The notes beneath the pieces are model-generated. The model saw nothing but the letters and a program-made list of their open reading frames with translations, was not told the DNA's origin and did no database searches. A program made the translations under genes and the position numbers. From positions 1 through 64,000 of the forward strand of contig NZ_VZPJ01000022.1 in assembly GCF_008801605.1 (NCBI RefSeq): a stretch of 64,000 nt of DNA, in the 5' to 3' direction. The DNA is from Pseudomonas brassicacearum subsp. brassicacearum. Lineage in GTDB: Bacteria; Pseudomonadota; Gammaproteobacteria; Pseudomonadales; Pseudomonadaceae. The stretch's first letter is position 1. Each line of letters opens with the position of its first letter. Below, piece by piece: positions 8,825 through 16,536 of the stretch.

Positions 8825-10507
8825 TTATTCGGGCAGGGCGATCGGACCGATCTCGTGGAACACATCACCTGGACCCGGGTTCTCGGCGTGAGTTTCACCG
8901 CCGAAGTGTTTCATGATCCCCCACACGGCATTGAGTGAGGTCTGTACCGCGCCTTCGACCCAGGCCGGTGTCCATGAGACGTCATCACCAGCGATAAAGA
9001 TCCCGCGTTGTTCGGCCGGCATGTCGTCCTGCATGAAATGCGCATACATGCGCTGGTTGTAACGATAGTGGCCGGGCAGGGCGCCCTTGAATGCGCCGAG
9101 GAAATGCGGGTCGGCTTCCCAGGACACGGTGATCGGATCGCCGATGATCCGGGCGGCGATGTCCACCTTGGGATAGATTTTCTTCAGGGCATCGAGGGCC
9201 AGCTTCACGCGTTTTTCCACCGGGTGCGGCAGCATTTTCAGCGCGTCGCTCATCCAGGAATACGAGAGGCAAATCACCCCTGGCTTGTCGTCCCCGTTGT
9301 CGAACAGATAGGTGCCACGGGTAAGACGGTCGGTCAGGGTCATGCTCATCAGGTCGCGGCCGGTCTCCGGGTCCTTGTCCTTCCAGAATGGCCGGTCGAC
9401 CATCACGAAGGTCTTCGACGATTGCATGTAGCGGGTGCGGTCCAGGGCCATCCACATTTTTTGCGAGAACAGCGCTTCTTCACATTCGATCTGGGTGGTC
9501 AGCAGCCAGCTCTGGCAGGTGACCAGCACCGCGGCGTACTCGCGGGTGTTGTCCCAGACGTCGGTCACGCTGAATCGGCCATCAGCCGCACGGGCGATGC
9601 GCTTCACGCCGCTGCGTGGGGCGCCCAGGTGCAACGAATTCAGGCTGGTCCCTTGCGGCCAGTGCACGCAGCGTTCCGGCACGTGGTTCCAGATGCCGTG
9701 GGGCACCTGCTCGACGCCGCCGACCACCAAATGCTGGTGGTCGTCGCAGTTGGTCATCACGACACGGAAGATTTCCAGCATCGAATTGGGGAAGTCCGAA
9801 TCCCAGCCGCCGGTGCCGAAACCGACCTGGCCGAACACTTCGCGGTGCTGGAAAGAGAGCTTGGCAAAGGCCTTGGAGGTGGCGACGAAGTCGTAGAAGG
9901 TGCGGTCGTCCCACAGTGGCACCAAGGTGTTCCACAGCTCCTTGAGGCGTGGCACGTCGCGGTCGCGGATCGCCTGCTGGATGTCGCCGAAGCGCGAGCC
10001 ATCCTCCAGCGCATCGGCCCAGGCGTCGGCAACTTCCTGGAACAGTGCGGGAAGGTCCGCCAGTTTCTGCGCGTAGTAGGTCTGGCCTTCCAGGTCGATG
10101 ACAGTGCTGCCGGACGCCGGGGTCAGCGGGTTGGGGAACGGTTTGGTCTCCAGACCCAGCTTGTCGACGTAATGGTAGAACGCGGTGGAGGACACCGGAA
10201 AACGCATGCCGCCCAGCTCGGCGATCACCCCCTCGGCGCCATTGAATGCTTGTGAGCGCAGGCGCCCACCCATCTTCGACGCCTCGTAGACCACGGGCTT
10301 GAGACCCAGCTTCATCAGCTCGTACGCCGCCACCAGACCGGCGATCCCGGCCCCGACGATCGCCACTTCGGTACCGTGGTTGTGGGCGGGAATGCTGCCC
10401 AGGCCAGCCGGATGCTCGATCCAGTCGTCAAAGGCGAAAGGAAAGTCCGGCCCGAAAATGGTGATGGGCTTCTTACCGTCTGCTGGGTGGCGATTGTTCT
10501 TGTTCAT
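8825..10507 (-). CDS. davB: L-lysine 2-monooxygenase DavB (FAD amine oxidase family)
   Basis: A 560-residue flavoprotein that converts L-lysine, with oxygen, to 5-aminovaleramide and CO2. The FAD dinucleotide motif GAGIAG is at residues 52-57 and is followed by the ELM...VYEAS and GGR segments of the amine oxidase family. Residue 254 is Cys (VVMTNCDDHQ), the position reported in a close Pseudomonas enzyme to favour monooxygenase over oxidase activity. It forms an operon with davA. An Lrp-type regulator gene lies upstream on the same strand. Confidence 0.93.
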   Translation of the reverse strand: MNKNNRHPADGKKPITIFGPDFPFAFDDWIEHPAGLGSIPAHNHGTEVAIVGAGIAGLVAAYELMKLGLKPVVYEASKMGGRLRSQAFNGAEGVIAELGGMRFPVSSTAFYHYVDKLGLETKPFPNPLTPASGSTVIDLEGQTYYAQKLADLPALFQEVADAWADALEDGSRFGDIQQAIRDRDVPRLKELWNTLVPLWDDRTFYDFVATSKAFAKLSFQHREVFGQVGFGTGGWDSDFPNSMLEIFRVVMTNCDDHQHLVVGGVEQVPHGIWNHVPERCVHWPQGTSLNSLHLGAPRSGVKRIARAADGRFSVTDVWDNTREYAAVLVTCQSWLLTTQIECEEALFSQKMWMALDRTRYMQSSKTFVMVDRPFWKDKDPETGRDLMSMTLTDRLTRGTYLFDNGDDKPGVICLSYSWMSDALKMLPHPVEKRVKLALDALKKIYPKVDIAARIIGDPITVSWEADPHFLGAFKGALPGHYRYNQRMYAHFMQDDMPAEQRGIFIAGDDVSWTPAWVEGAVQTSLNAVWGIMKHFGGETHAENPGPGDVFHEIGPIALPE

Positions 10508-10696
10508 GGCTGACCTTGATGGGCGACTCGACGCGGTGTTCGCGTCTGAGTATAGGAAAGATGCCAGCCATTCTAGGGAGGGTGGAACACGTTAATAAGA
10601 CACAATATGTCGTCGTTTTGAGCATGAGTCAGTCATTTTGACCTATTCGTAAATCATAATGACGAAACCGGTCCCACAGGTTAAGTGACGCAGGGC
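10508..10696 (-). promoter_or_regulatory. davBA promoter region with inverted repeats
   Basis: This 189-base AT-rich gap separates the Lrp-type regulator from davB. It contains GACA-N5-TGTC (10599-10611), ATGA-N5-TCAT (10624-10636) and a long-spaced GTCATT (10632-10637) / AATGAC (10658-10663). Lrp/AsnC proteins bind phased degenerate palindromes in AT-rich DNA, so these are candidate operators. No -35/-10 pair is obvious. Confidence 0.45.
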
Positions 10697-11179
10697 TTAG
10701 ACTGGCTGGCCTCGATCGATCTTGCTGCTGAGGATGATCGAGGTGGTGGTCTTCTCCACGCCTTCCACGCTGCCGATCTGGTCCAGCAACTGGTCCAGCT
10801 GTTCCGGCGAGTCCGTGCGCAACCAGGCGACATAGTCGAACTCACCGCTGACCGCGCACAGCTGCTGTACCTGGGCCATGGCGCTCAAGCGCCGCAACAC
10901 GTCCTTGCCGGAACGCGGCTGGACCTTGATGCCGACGTAAGCCTGCAAGCCGCCGTCAATCACTCGTTGCCCCAGGCGCACGCCATACCCGGTAATCACC
11001 TTGGTCTTTTCCAGGCGTGCCAGCCGCGAGGTCACGGTCGTGCGGGCGATACCCAGTTGCCGGGCGAGCATGGCGACGCTTTCCCGGGCGTTGATTTGCA
11101 GCGCCGCGATCAGCTGCCGGTCGATTTCGTCGAGGACGGGAGGGCGGGTGTCAGTCAAAGTGGGCTCCGGCGCAGGCAT
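10697..11179 (-). CDS. Lrp/AsnC family transcriptional regulator
   Basis: A 160-residue protein with an N-terminal helix-turn-helix (about residues 17-65: LDEIDRQLIAALQINARES, then ARTTVTSRLARLEK as the recognition region) and a C-terminal RAM/AsnC ligand-binding domain (about 75-155). It lies directly upstream of davB, so it is the obvious candidate to sense lysine or a breakdown product and control davBA. It starts 15 bases after the stop of the large membrane protein gene, so the two may be cotranscribed. Specificity cannot be read from the sequence. Confidence 0.88.
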   Translation of the reverse strand: MPAPEPTLTDTRPPVLDEIDRQLIAALQINARESVAMLARQLGIARTTVTSRLARLEKTKVITGYGVRLGQRVIDGGLQAYVGIKVQPRSGKDVLRRLSAMAQVQQLCAVSGEFDYVAWLRTDSPEQLDQLLDQIGSVEGVEKTTTSIILSSKIDRGQPV

Positions 11180-11194
11180 TCGATGGCGAGCATG

Positions 11195-13528
11195 TTACAG
11201 GCTCTCACGTGCGAAATAGCCAATGGCAGGCAAAGCCAGTGCGCGCCAGGCGGAGGCCAGGTGTATCTGTGAAGTCCTGAACCAGAAACCGTCCTGGCAA
11301 ACCAGCTGTTCGGTGGGCAACTGCAACAGGAGATGCAGTGAGAACGACTGCACTGAGCCTGGGTCGTCATCATCTTGCGCTTCCCAATCGCGCTCGAAAC
11401 ACCGTACATGCAGCTGCCCGGCGTCGAAGCTTTCAAACAGCGGCCGGTTGCCCAGCCACTGCGGATGCACCCGCAACGTGTGTTCCTGGACATCCAGGAG
11501 CAGTAATTGCCAGCCTCGATAACTTCCACACTGTTCTGTCACATCGGTTGCCATACAGGTCAGGGCCAGGTAACGGCTATCCGTCGACCAGATCATCGAC
11601 GGTGCCAGGTCGACCAACGCGCAGCCTGAGGCTGTCAGCAAATGGCCTCCGAGCCGGGGCGTCTGCGCACGCACCCAACTGTCGGCATATTCCGTTTCGC
11701 TGCCGAACAGCCAGGCGGCGTCCTGATGGTCGGGGGCGGGCTGGATGAAGTCACCGTCGGCGTTGGCCACTTGTGGACAATCCACCAGGCGCCAGGGAGC
11801 AACGCGGTGCAGTTGTGAGTCGGTCACCTGCAGGTCCACAGTGTTGTAGAACAGCCGGGATTGCTCGTTGGGATGAAAGAACGAAGGGTCGCTGCCGATC
11901 GGCGGCGCAGGGATGTTGAAGCGTTGCAGCGCGCTGCTGTCCAGGTCGTGATCAAGACGACCGGCCACCACTGCCAGACTCAACCGACCGTCACGAAAAT
12001 CGAGTATTCGTTCCACCCACATGGCGGGCCCTTCCAGCAGGCGTCGATCCCTCACATCTGCAATGACCGCATGGGTGGCCACTGTCGTTGAGTCTGCAAA
12101 GGGCAGCAGCGCCAGGTAACGCCCGCAGTCAGAGATGCGATGATCCAGCAGCCAACTGCCTGGCAAGTGCCAATCACCAATCTGGCTGCGATAACCGCCA
12201 AGCCCCTCGCGATTGTCGCAAAGCCAGATGAGCTGAGCGCATGCGCCACCCAGCATCGGTTGCGTCTCGATGTACGAGTCACCGCGCAGGCCTCGGCTGT
12301 CCAACGGCATCACAATGGCCGTGCGGGTCAGTGTGAATTCAGCGACGTTTACCCGACCCTGGGCGTCGTGACCGGCCTGGGTTTCGGTGTCGCTATGAAT
12401 GCTGTCCAGACGGTAGCCATACCGGCCGGAACCCGGTCGCGGATAGTCGAGGTACGCGCCGATATGCACATGGTGCGCGTCGAGGCTCAGCAACTCATGC
12501 CAGTAGAAGGACGGTTCAGTCGCACTTTTCACCCACGGCAACGGCAAGGCGCGCCAGCCTTTGTCGAGCTGCCACAACCAATACTGGTCGCCATCTGCTT
12601 GAGGATTACGCGCCTGGGCCAGGCACACCAGGGCGCGTTGATCGGTGCTCCACACCAACGGTGCGTCTGCCGCCATCAGCAGGTTGGAGGTTTGTCCGTT
12701 GACGCTGACGGTATAGCGTGGCGAAAGCAGGGGATCCAGTGGCTGGGCCAGGTCACCAAAGGTCGAGGGCAAAAAAATATTGCCCTGTAGGCATTGCCGG
12801 CCATCAACGGAGCGTCGTTCGAAGGTTTGCTCAGGGTGACAATCGGACTCCAGCCACAGATCGCCGACAGGCACCAGGGGGGTGACGCTGGCCGTTTGCA
12901 ACAGCTCATCGAGCCGGGTTTCGCGAACGCTGTTATCCACCAGTGGGCTATGGCGTCCGCTTAACAGGTCGAGGTCAAAAGCGTCCAACTCCCAGAGTTC
13001 GCTGTCGGCGCAGCGGTACAACTGGCGTTGCTGACGGTCGAGCACCACCAATCCCCATGCCTGCCGGGACGGTACCGGTGCCGCGAAATAACGTCCGTCG
13101 CTGGAGAACACGGCCGAAGAGCCCAGGCCTTGCAGGAGCACGCCGTCGGGGAACAGATAGTCGCAATAAGTCGGGCCGCCCATGGCGATTTCGCCGTGGT
13201 TGAACGCTCGGATCGGCTCGCCTTCAGGGGTCAGCAGCGGTTCGTTTCCGCCCCAGGCACTCGGCCCTTTGCTGGAAATGGGTGTCAACCCAAGGCGCCT
13301 CTCCCAGCTACTGACGCAGGCGAGCCCGACCATGATGCCGACGATCGCTACCAAGATGCCCCACCACTCAGGCAACGCCCGGCCCAGGCTGAAACCCAGG
13401 CCAAACACAGCGCCGACCGTCAGCCGGGCGATGCCTCGGCCCATCGCCAAAAAGCTCAGGCGGGCGGCAAGCCCCATCAGCAGCCCGAGGCATACCACCG
13501 CCAGCAAAGCCAATGGGGGCGGCAGCAA
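11195..13528 (-). CDS. uncharacterised membrane-anchored protein with propeller-like repeats
   Basis: I do not recognise a named family. From the TTG at 13528 the protein has 777 residues. Hydrophobic segments lie at about 5-25, 33-50 and 57-73, then a long soluble region. Four stretches share a pattern like S-x-D-x-RYxA followed by a LxDxxxRxL strand (residues about 138-171, 289-328, 462-498 and 643-689), suggesting TolB/WD-like blades. The hydrophobic reading frame continues upstream of the TTG for about 29 codons without ATG, GTG or TTG, so the true start is unclear. It precedes the Lrp-type regulator in the same direction. Function unknown. Confidence 0.7.
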   Translation of the reverse strand: MLPPPLALLAVVCLGLLMGLAARLSFLAMGRGIARLTVGAVFGLGFSLGRALPEWWGILVAIVGIMVGLACVSSWERRLGLTPISSKGPSAWGGNEPLLTPEGEPIRAFNHGEIAMGGPTYCDYLFPDGVLLQGLGSSAVFSSDGRYFAAPVPSRQAWGLVVLDRQQRQLYRCADSELWELDAFDLDLLSGRHSPLVDNSVRETRLDELLQTASVTPLVPVGDLWLESDCHPEQTFERRSVDGRQCLQGNIFLPSTFGDLAQPLDPLLSPRYTVSVNGQTSNLLMAADAPLVWSTDQRALVCLAQARNPQADGDQYWLWQLDKGWRALPLPWVKSATEPSFYWHELLSLDAHHVHIGAYLDYPRPGSGRYGYRLDSIHSDTETQAGHDAQGRVNVAEFTLTRTAIVMPLDSRGLRGDSYIETQPMLGGACAQLIWLCDNREGLGGYRSQIGDWHLPGSWLLDHRISDCGRYLALLPFADSTTVATHAVIADVRDRRLLEGPAMWVERILDFRDGRLSLAVVAGRLDHDLDSSALQRFNIPAPPIGSDPSFFHPNEQSRLFYNTVDLQVTDSQLHRVAPWRLVDCPQVANADGDFIQPAPDHQDAAWLFGSETEYADSWVRAQTPRLGGHLLTASGCALVDLAPSMIWSTDSRYLALTCMATDVTEQCGSYRGWQLLLLDVQEHTLRVHPQWLGNRPLFESFDAGQLHVRCFERDWEAQDDDDPGSVQSFSLHLLLQLPTEQLVCQDGFWFRTSQIHLASAWRALALPAIGYFARESL

Positions 13529-13864
13529 GGTGACGAAAAAGGCTGGCGCCAGCAGGATGCCGAGTTGCCAGAACAGTTCAAGAAACAGTCGAGAGAGGCT
13601 GGGGCTGGCGATGATGGGCGTCTCAGTGAGGAAGCTGCAAGGGCTTAGGCGTGGGGAGGGTGAACCTCACAGAGTATTACTACAGGTGAGTACAGGGGCA
13701 AGGGCGGGGAGCGGTTGGTTGCCAGAGTTGCTATGGCGATCAAAAAAACGTCAGTCTTCAAAGCTGAATTCGACAAAAAACCAGACCTTGATGGGTCTGG
13801 TTTTAGGGGCGGGCGGCATCTAGACAACTCGAGTGCTCACGCCTCGGCACTGTACGAGTGGCGA
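13529..13864. other. intergenic region between membrane protein and pcaG
   Basis: The first part (to about 13660) is the open, hydrophobic continuation of the membrane-protein frame described above. The rest shows no coding frame I can support. The only clear element is the terminator hairpin at 13781-13800. Confidence 0.6.
13775..13804. terminator. bidirectional terminator after pcaHG
   Basis: The hairpin CCAGACC-TTGATG-GGTCTGG (13781-13800) is flanked by AAAAAA on the left and TTTT on the right. Read on the minus strand it is a stem followed by TTTTTT, about 60 bases after the pcaG stop. It separates the pca operon from the membrane-protein gene. Confidence 0.85.
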
Positions 13865-14467
13865 TTAAAAATCGAAGAACACCGTTTCTGATTCACCCTG
13901 CACATGAATGTCGAACCGGTAAACCAACTTGCCATCCAGCGTGGAGCGCTTGGCAATCAGGGATTCGCGACGCGGCGACTGCTCGATCAGACCCAGGATG
14001 GGGTCCACGGCGTTCGCCTCGGATTCATCGTCGAAATACAGGCGGGTCTGCAAGTGAATGTTGATCCCGCGAGCAAACAGGGAAACGTTGATATGCGGGG
14101 CCATGGGAAAACCTGCGGCGTTCTTCACTGTGCCGGGTTTTACGGTCTTGATGATCCACGTTCCGTCTTCGGCGGTGGCAGTACGGCCAAAACAGTTGAA
14201 GGGCTTTTCCAGATCGTATGCGCTGTCGTAGACGCCTTGCGGATTCGCCTGCCAGAACTCCAGAAACGCGTCACGAATCAAATGGCCGTTGCCGTCATGA
14301 ACGTGGCCCATCAGTACGATGTGCTCACCTGGCGCGCCAGGCTTGGCCATTTCATTCCAGATTTCCTGTTCTCGCGGCGGATTACCAGCCGCCTCCAGCG
14401 CCAAGCCGATATGCACATAAGGGCCGGCAGTTTGCGAAGGGGTTTCAGGTAGAAGTTGAATGGACAT
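13865..14467 (-). CDS. pcaG: protocatechuate 3,4-dioxygenase alpha subunit
   Basis: A 200-residue alpha subunit of the intradiol ring-cleaving enzyme that opens protocatechuate to 3-carboxymuconate in the beta-ketoadipate pathway. The start SxxLLPETPSQTAGPYVHIG is typical of PcaG. Alpha subunits lack the iron ligands but shape the active site. ATG at 14467 is preceded by GAGGAGG at the right distance; the ATG two codons earlier is too close to it. pcaH lies 12 bases upstream. Confidence 0.96.
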   Translation of the reverse strand: MSIQLLPETPSQTAGPYVHIGLALEAAGNPPREQEIWNEMAKPGAPGEHIVLMGHVHDGNGHLIRDAFLEFWQANPQGVYDSAYDLEKPFNCFGRTATAEDGTWIIKTVKPGTVKNAAGFPMAPHINVSLFARGINIHLQTRLYFDDESEANAVDPILGLIEQSPRRESLIAKRSTLDGKLVYRFDIHVQGESETVFFDF

Positions 14468-14479
14468 GCGCATGCCTCC

Positions 14480-15199
14480 TCAGCGGTTTTCGAAGTGGGT
14501 CTTGCGCTGTCCGCGCAGAACAATATCAAAGCGGTAAGCCAGGCAATCCATAGGATTGGCCATGCTCATATCAAGCTTGGCGATCAAGCTCTGCACCGCC
14601 TCCTGATTCGCGATCGTCTTGACGATCGGACACATGGGAATGAGCGGATCGCCTTCGAAATACAGTTGAGTTATCAAGCGCGTGGAAATGGACGGACCAC
14701 TGATGGAGACATGGATGTGTGCCGGCCGCCAGTCATTGGGGCCGTTGCGCCATGGGTAGGGACCCGGTTTGACCGTGCGGAAACTGTAGTTGCCGTCACG
14801 GTCAGTCAGCGCGCGGCCGACCCCACCGAAATTGGGATCAAGCGGCGCCAGATAACTGTCTTTCTTATGCCGGTAACGCCCACCCGCATTGGCTTGCCAC
14901 ATTTCCACCAAGGTATGGGGAACCGGTTTGCCGAATTGGTCACAGACCCGGCCCGCGACGATGATGCGTTCGCCGATGGGCAAGCCGCCGTGATTGAAAT
15001 TGAGCAGCAGATCGTTATCGTGCTGGCCCATTTTCAGATGGGAAAAATCCGGCCCGCTGGTTTCCGACAGCGACTGGGGAATACTCACCAGGGCCTGGCG
15101 CGGTGATCGCAGGATCGAAGTCTTGTAGTCAGGTGTCAGGGCTTTGGGGTGCCAATTACGGTCACGAATGACGAAGCGGCTGTCATGCGCATCAGACAT
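14480..15199 (-). CDS. pcaH: protocatechuate 3,4-dioxygenase beta subunit
   Basis: A 239-residue catalytic beta subunit carrying the non-haem Fe(III). All four ligands are present: Tyr109 (GGRYRHK), Tyr148 (GPYPW), His161 and His163 (PAHIHVS), matching Tyr408/Tyr447/His460/His462 of the P. putida enzyme. The start MSDAHDSRF at 15199 has AGGA upstream; the open frame to 15322 is not needed. First gene of the pcaHG operon, 127 bases downstream of pcaQ. Confidence 0.97.
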   Translation of the reverse strand: MSDAHDSRFVIRDRNWHPKALTPDYKTSILRSPRQALVSIPQSLSETSGPDFSHLKMGQHDNDLLLNFNHGGLPIGERIIVAGRVCDQFGKPVPHTLVEMWQANAGGRYRHKKDSYLAPLDPNFGGVGRALTDRDGNYSFRTVKPGPYPWRNGPNDWRPAHIHVSISGPSISTRLITQLYFEGDPLIPMCPIVKTIANQEAVQSLIAKLDMSMANPMDCLAYRFDIVLRGQRKTHFENR

Positions 15200-15237
15200 G
15201 TCGATTTTTCCTATTGTTATGGTTTGGCAAAGGCAAG

Positions 15238-15253
15238 CGCTGCGTTGGCAGCG
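15238..15253. repeat. small hairpin in the pcaH leader
   Basis: CGCTGC-GTTG-GCAGCG is a perfect six-pair stem with a four-base loop, 39 bases upstream of the pcaH start. It could stabilise the pcaHG message or be incidental. Confidence 0.35.
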
Positions 15254-15314
15254 ACTGGTAGCCCAGTTTCCTCTTGCGCGGCCCAACCAAAAATTGAAAA
15301 AACCGACTTGATCC

Positions 15315-15330
15315 ATATCCAAATGGTTAT
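15315..15330. promoter_or_regulatory. probable PcaQ operator
   Basis: ATATCC-AAAT-GGTTAT, read on the minus strand ATAACC-ATTT-GGATAT, resembles the rhizobial PcaQ target ATAACC-N4-GGTTAA; one half is exact and the other close. It sits inside a wider repeat ATCCATA-N10-TATGGAT (15311-15334), overlaps the pcaQ stop codon, and lies about 115 bases upstream of pcaH, a suitable activator position. Confidence 0.65.
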
Positions 15331-16256
15331 GGATATTTTCCTTCGAGGTATTCCTGCCCGACTTCGCGAAGAACCTCCATGCACCACTGTGCCTGGGGTG
15401 TCACCGGCAACGCGGGATTGGTGCACAGCCCCACGGAACCGCCTGGTTCCCGTGCCCCTAATTCCAGCTCCACCAAAGCGCCTTGTTTCAAGTCCTGCCG
15501 GACCGCGTCGAAAGGCGCAACCCAGATGGCCTGGCTGCATTGTACGTAGCGTCGACTCAACGCGACCGATAGGGTTTCAAGGCGTTGGCGTGATGGGGTA
15601 ATGCCGTGCTGAACAAACAGGGCGTCGGCGAATTTACGGATGGTCGTCCCCGCCAATGGAAGCACCCAGGGATAGTCTTCGAGATTCCTGTGCCCCTGTG
15701 GATTCGCGAGCACAGGATGGTTGTTACACACCACCAGGGTCATGGACTCGCTGTAGAGGTGTTCGAACGCCAGCCCATGAATCAATGGGCTATCGGTCAT
15801 TCTGCCAACCACCAGGTCCAGTTCACCGACGCGCAGTTGCGATAGCAAATGCGCACTGGGGCCGGTCACCACGCTGATAACCAGGGCCGGATGTCGAGCA
15901 TGCAGTCGACAGACAACCTCAGGGACCAACAGGCTTTCAACCGTGGACAGCACGCCAACGCTGATGGCAACGGGCTCGTGGACACCAGCGCGCAGGCTGT
16001 TGACCCCCTCGCGCAGCGCTTGCACGCTCGGCCCCGCATATCGCAGAAAAGCTGCGCCGGCTTCCGTCAGCGTCGTCCCCTTCTTGCTTCGTTCGAACAG
16101 CACGGCGGCCAGCAACGTTTCCAACTCCTTCAATGTCTTGGAAAGTGCCGGTTGGCTGATTGCCAGTTTGTCTGCCGCACGGGCCAGGCTTCCCTGGCGC
16201 GCCACTTCGAGAAAACACACCAGATGACGGAATTTGATGCGTGTGTCGATGTTCAA
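15327..16256 (-). CDS. pcaQ: LysR-type regulator PcaQ
   Basis: A LysR-type activator of protocatechuate genes. The N-terminus DTRIKFRHLVCFLEVARQGS and helix-turn-helix LARAADKLAISQPALSKTLK are characteristic of PcaQ; a periplasmic-binding-protein-like effector domain (about residues 95-300) follows. I chose TTG at 16256, giving 309 residues, the usual PcaQ length; another TTG at 16313 would add 19 residues. Neither has a strong ribosome binding site. It is transcribed toward pcaHG and a PcaQ-like site overlaps its stop codon. Confidence 0.87.
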   Translation of the reverse strand: MNIDTRIKFRHLVCFLEVARQGSLARAADKLAISQPALSKTLKELETLLAAVLFERSKKGTTLTEAGAAFLRYAGPSVQALREGVNSLRAGVHEPVAISVGVLSTVESLLVPEVVCRLHARHPALVISVVTGPSAHLLSQLRVGELDLVVGRMTDSPLIHGLAFEHLYSESMTLVVCNNHPVLANPQGHRNLEDYPWVLPLAGTTIRKFADALFVQHGITPSRQRLETLSVALSRRYVQCSQAIWVAPFDAVRQDLKQGALVELELGAREPGGSVGLCTNPALPVTPQAQWCMEVLREVGQEYLEGKYP

Positions 16257-16416
16257 TCGGGTCGCTGCCTTCAAGGGACTTGGGATGCGCAGTGTTTGTG
16301 CTGCGGGTTGCAACGCCTGAAGGCGACAGTGGGAGGCTCGTCGGGGACTACCTGTTTGCAGAGCCGTTTATGAAAACTTTCGCCTGGTGCGCAAAGTCCA
16401 CAGTCTCAAAAACGAC

Positions 16417-16439
16417 AAAGCCGCGCAATGCGCGGCTTT
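16417..16439 (-). terminator. terminator downstream of the tRNA gene
   Basis: AAAGCCGCGC-ATT-GCGCGGCTTT on the minus strand, followed by GTCGTTTTT, lies just after the tRNA 3' end. It is a strong GC stem with a T-rich tail. Confidence 0.85.
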
Positions 16440-16444
16440 CGAAT

Positions 16445-16521
16445 TGGTGGGCCCACACGGACTCGAACCGTGGACCAAAGGATTATGAGTCCTCTGCTCT
16501 AACCAACTGAGCTATAGGCCC
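16445..16521 (-). tRNA. tRNA with CAT anticodon, probably tRNA-Ile2
   Basis: A 77-base cloverleaf: acceptor GGGCCTA pairs with TGGGCCC, anticodon loop CTCATAA, T arm around GGTTCGAGTCC, and an encoded CCA end. The CAT anticodon is shared by Met and by the minor Ile2 tRNA whose C34 becomes lysidine. The GGGCC acceptor and the AGGACTCATAATCCTTTGGTC region look more like Ile2 than elongator Met. Automatic annotation may call it tRNA-Met. Confidence 0.85.
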
Positions 16522-16536
16522 TCAGTAGGCCGCGGA

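Noticed and set aside
15200..15322. 41-codon upstream extension of pcaH
   Set aside because: It would cover the pcaHG leader and promoter; MSDAHDSRF has the proper ribosome site and family length.
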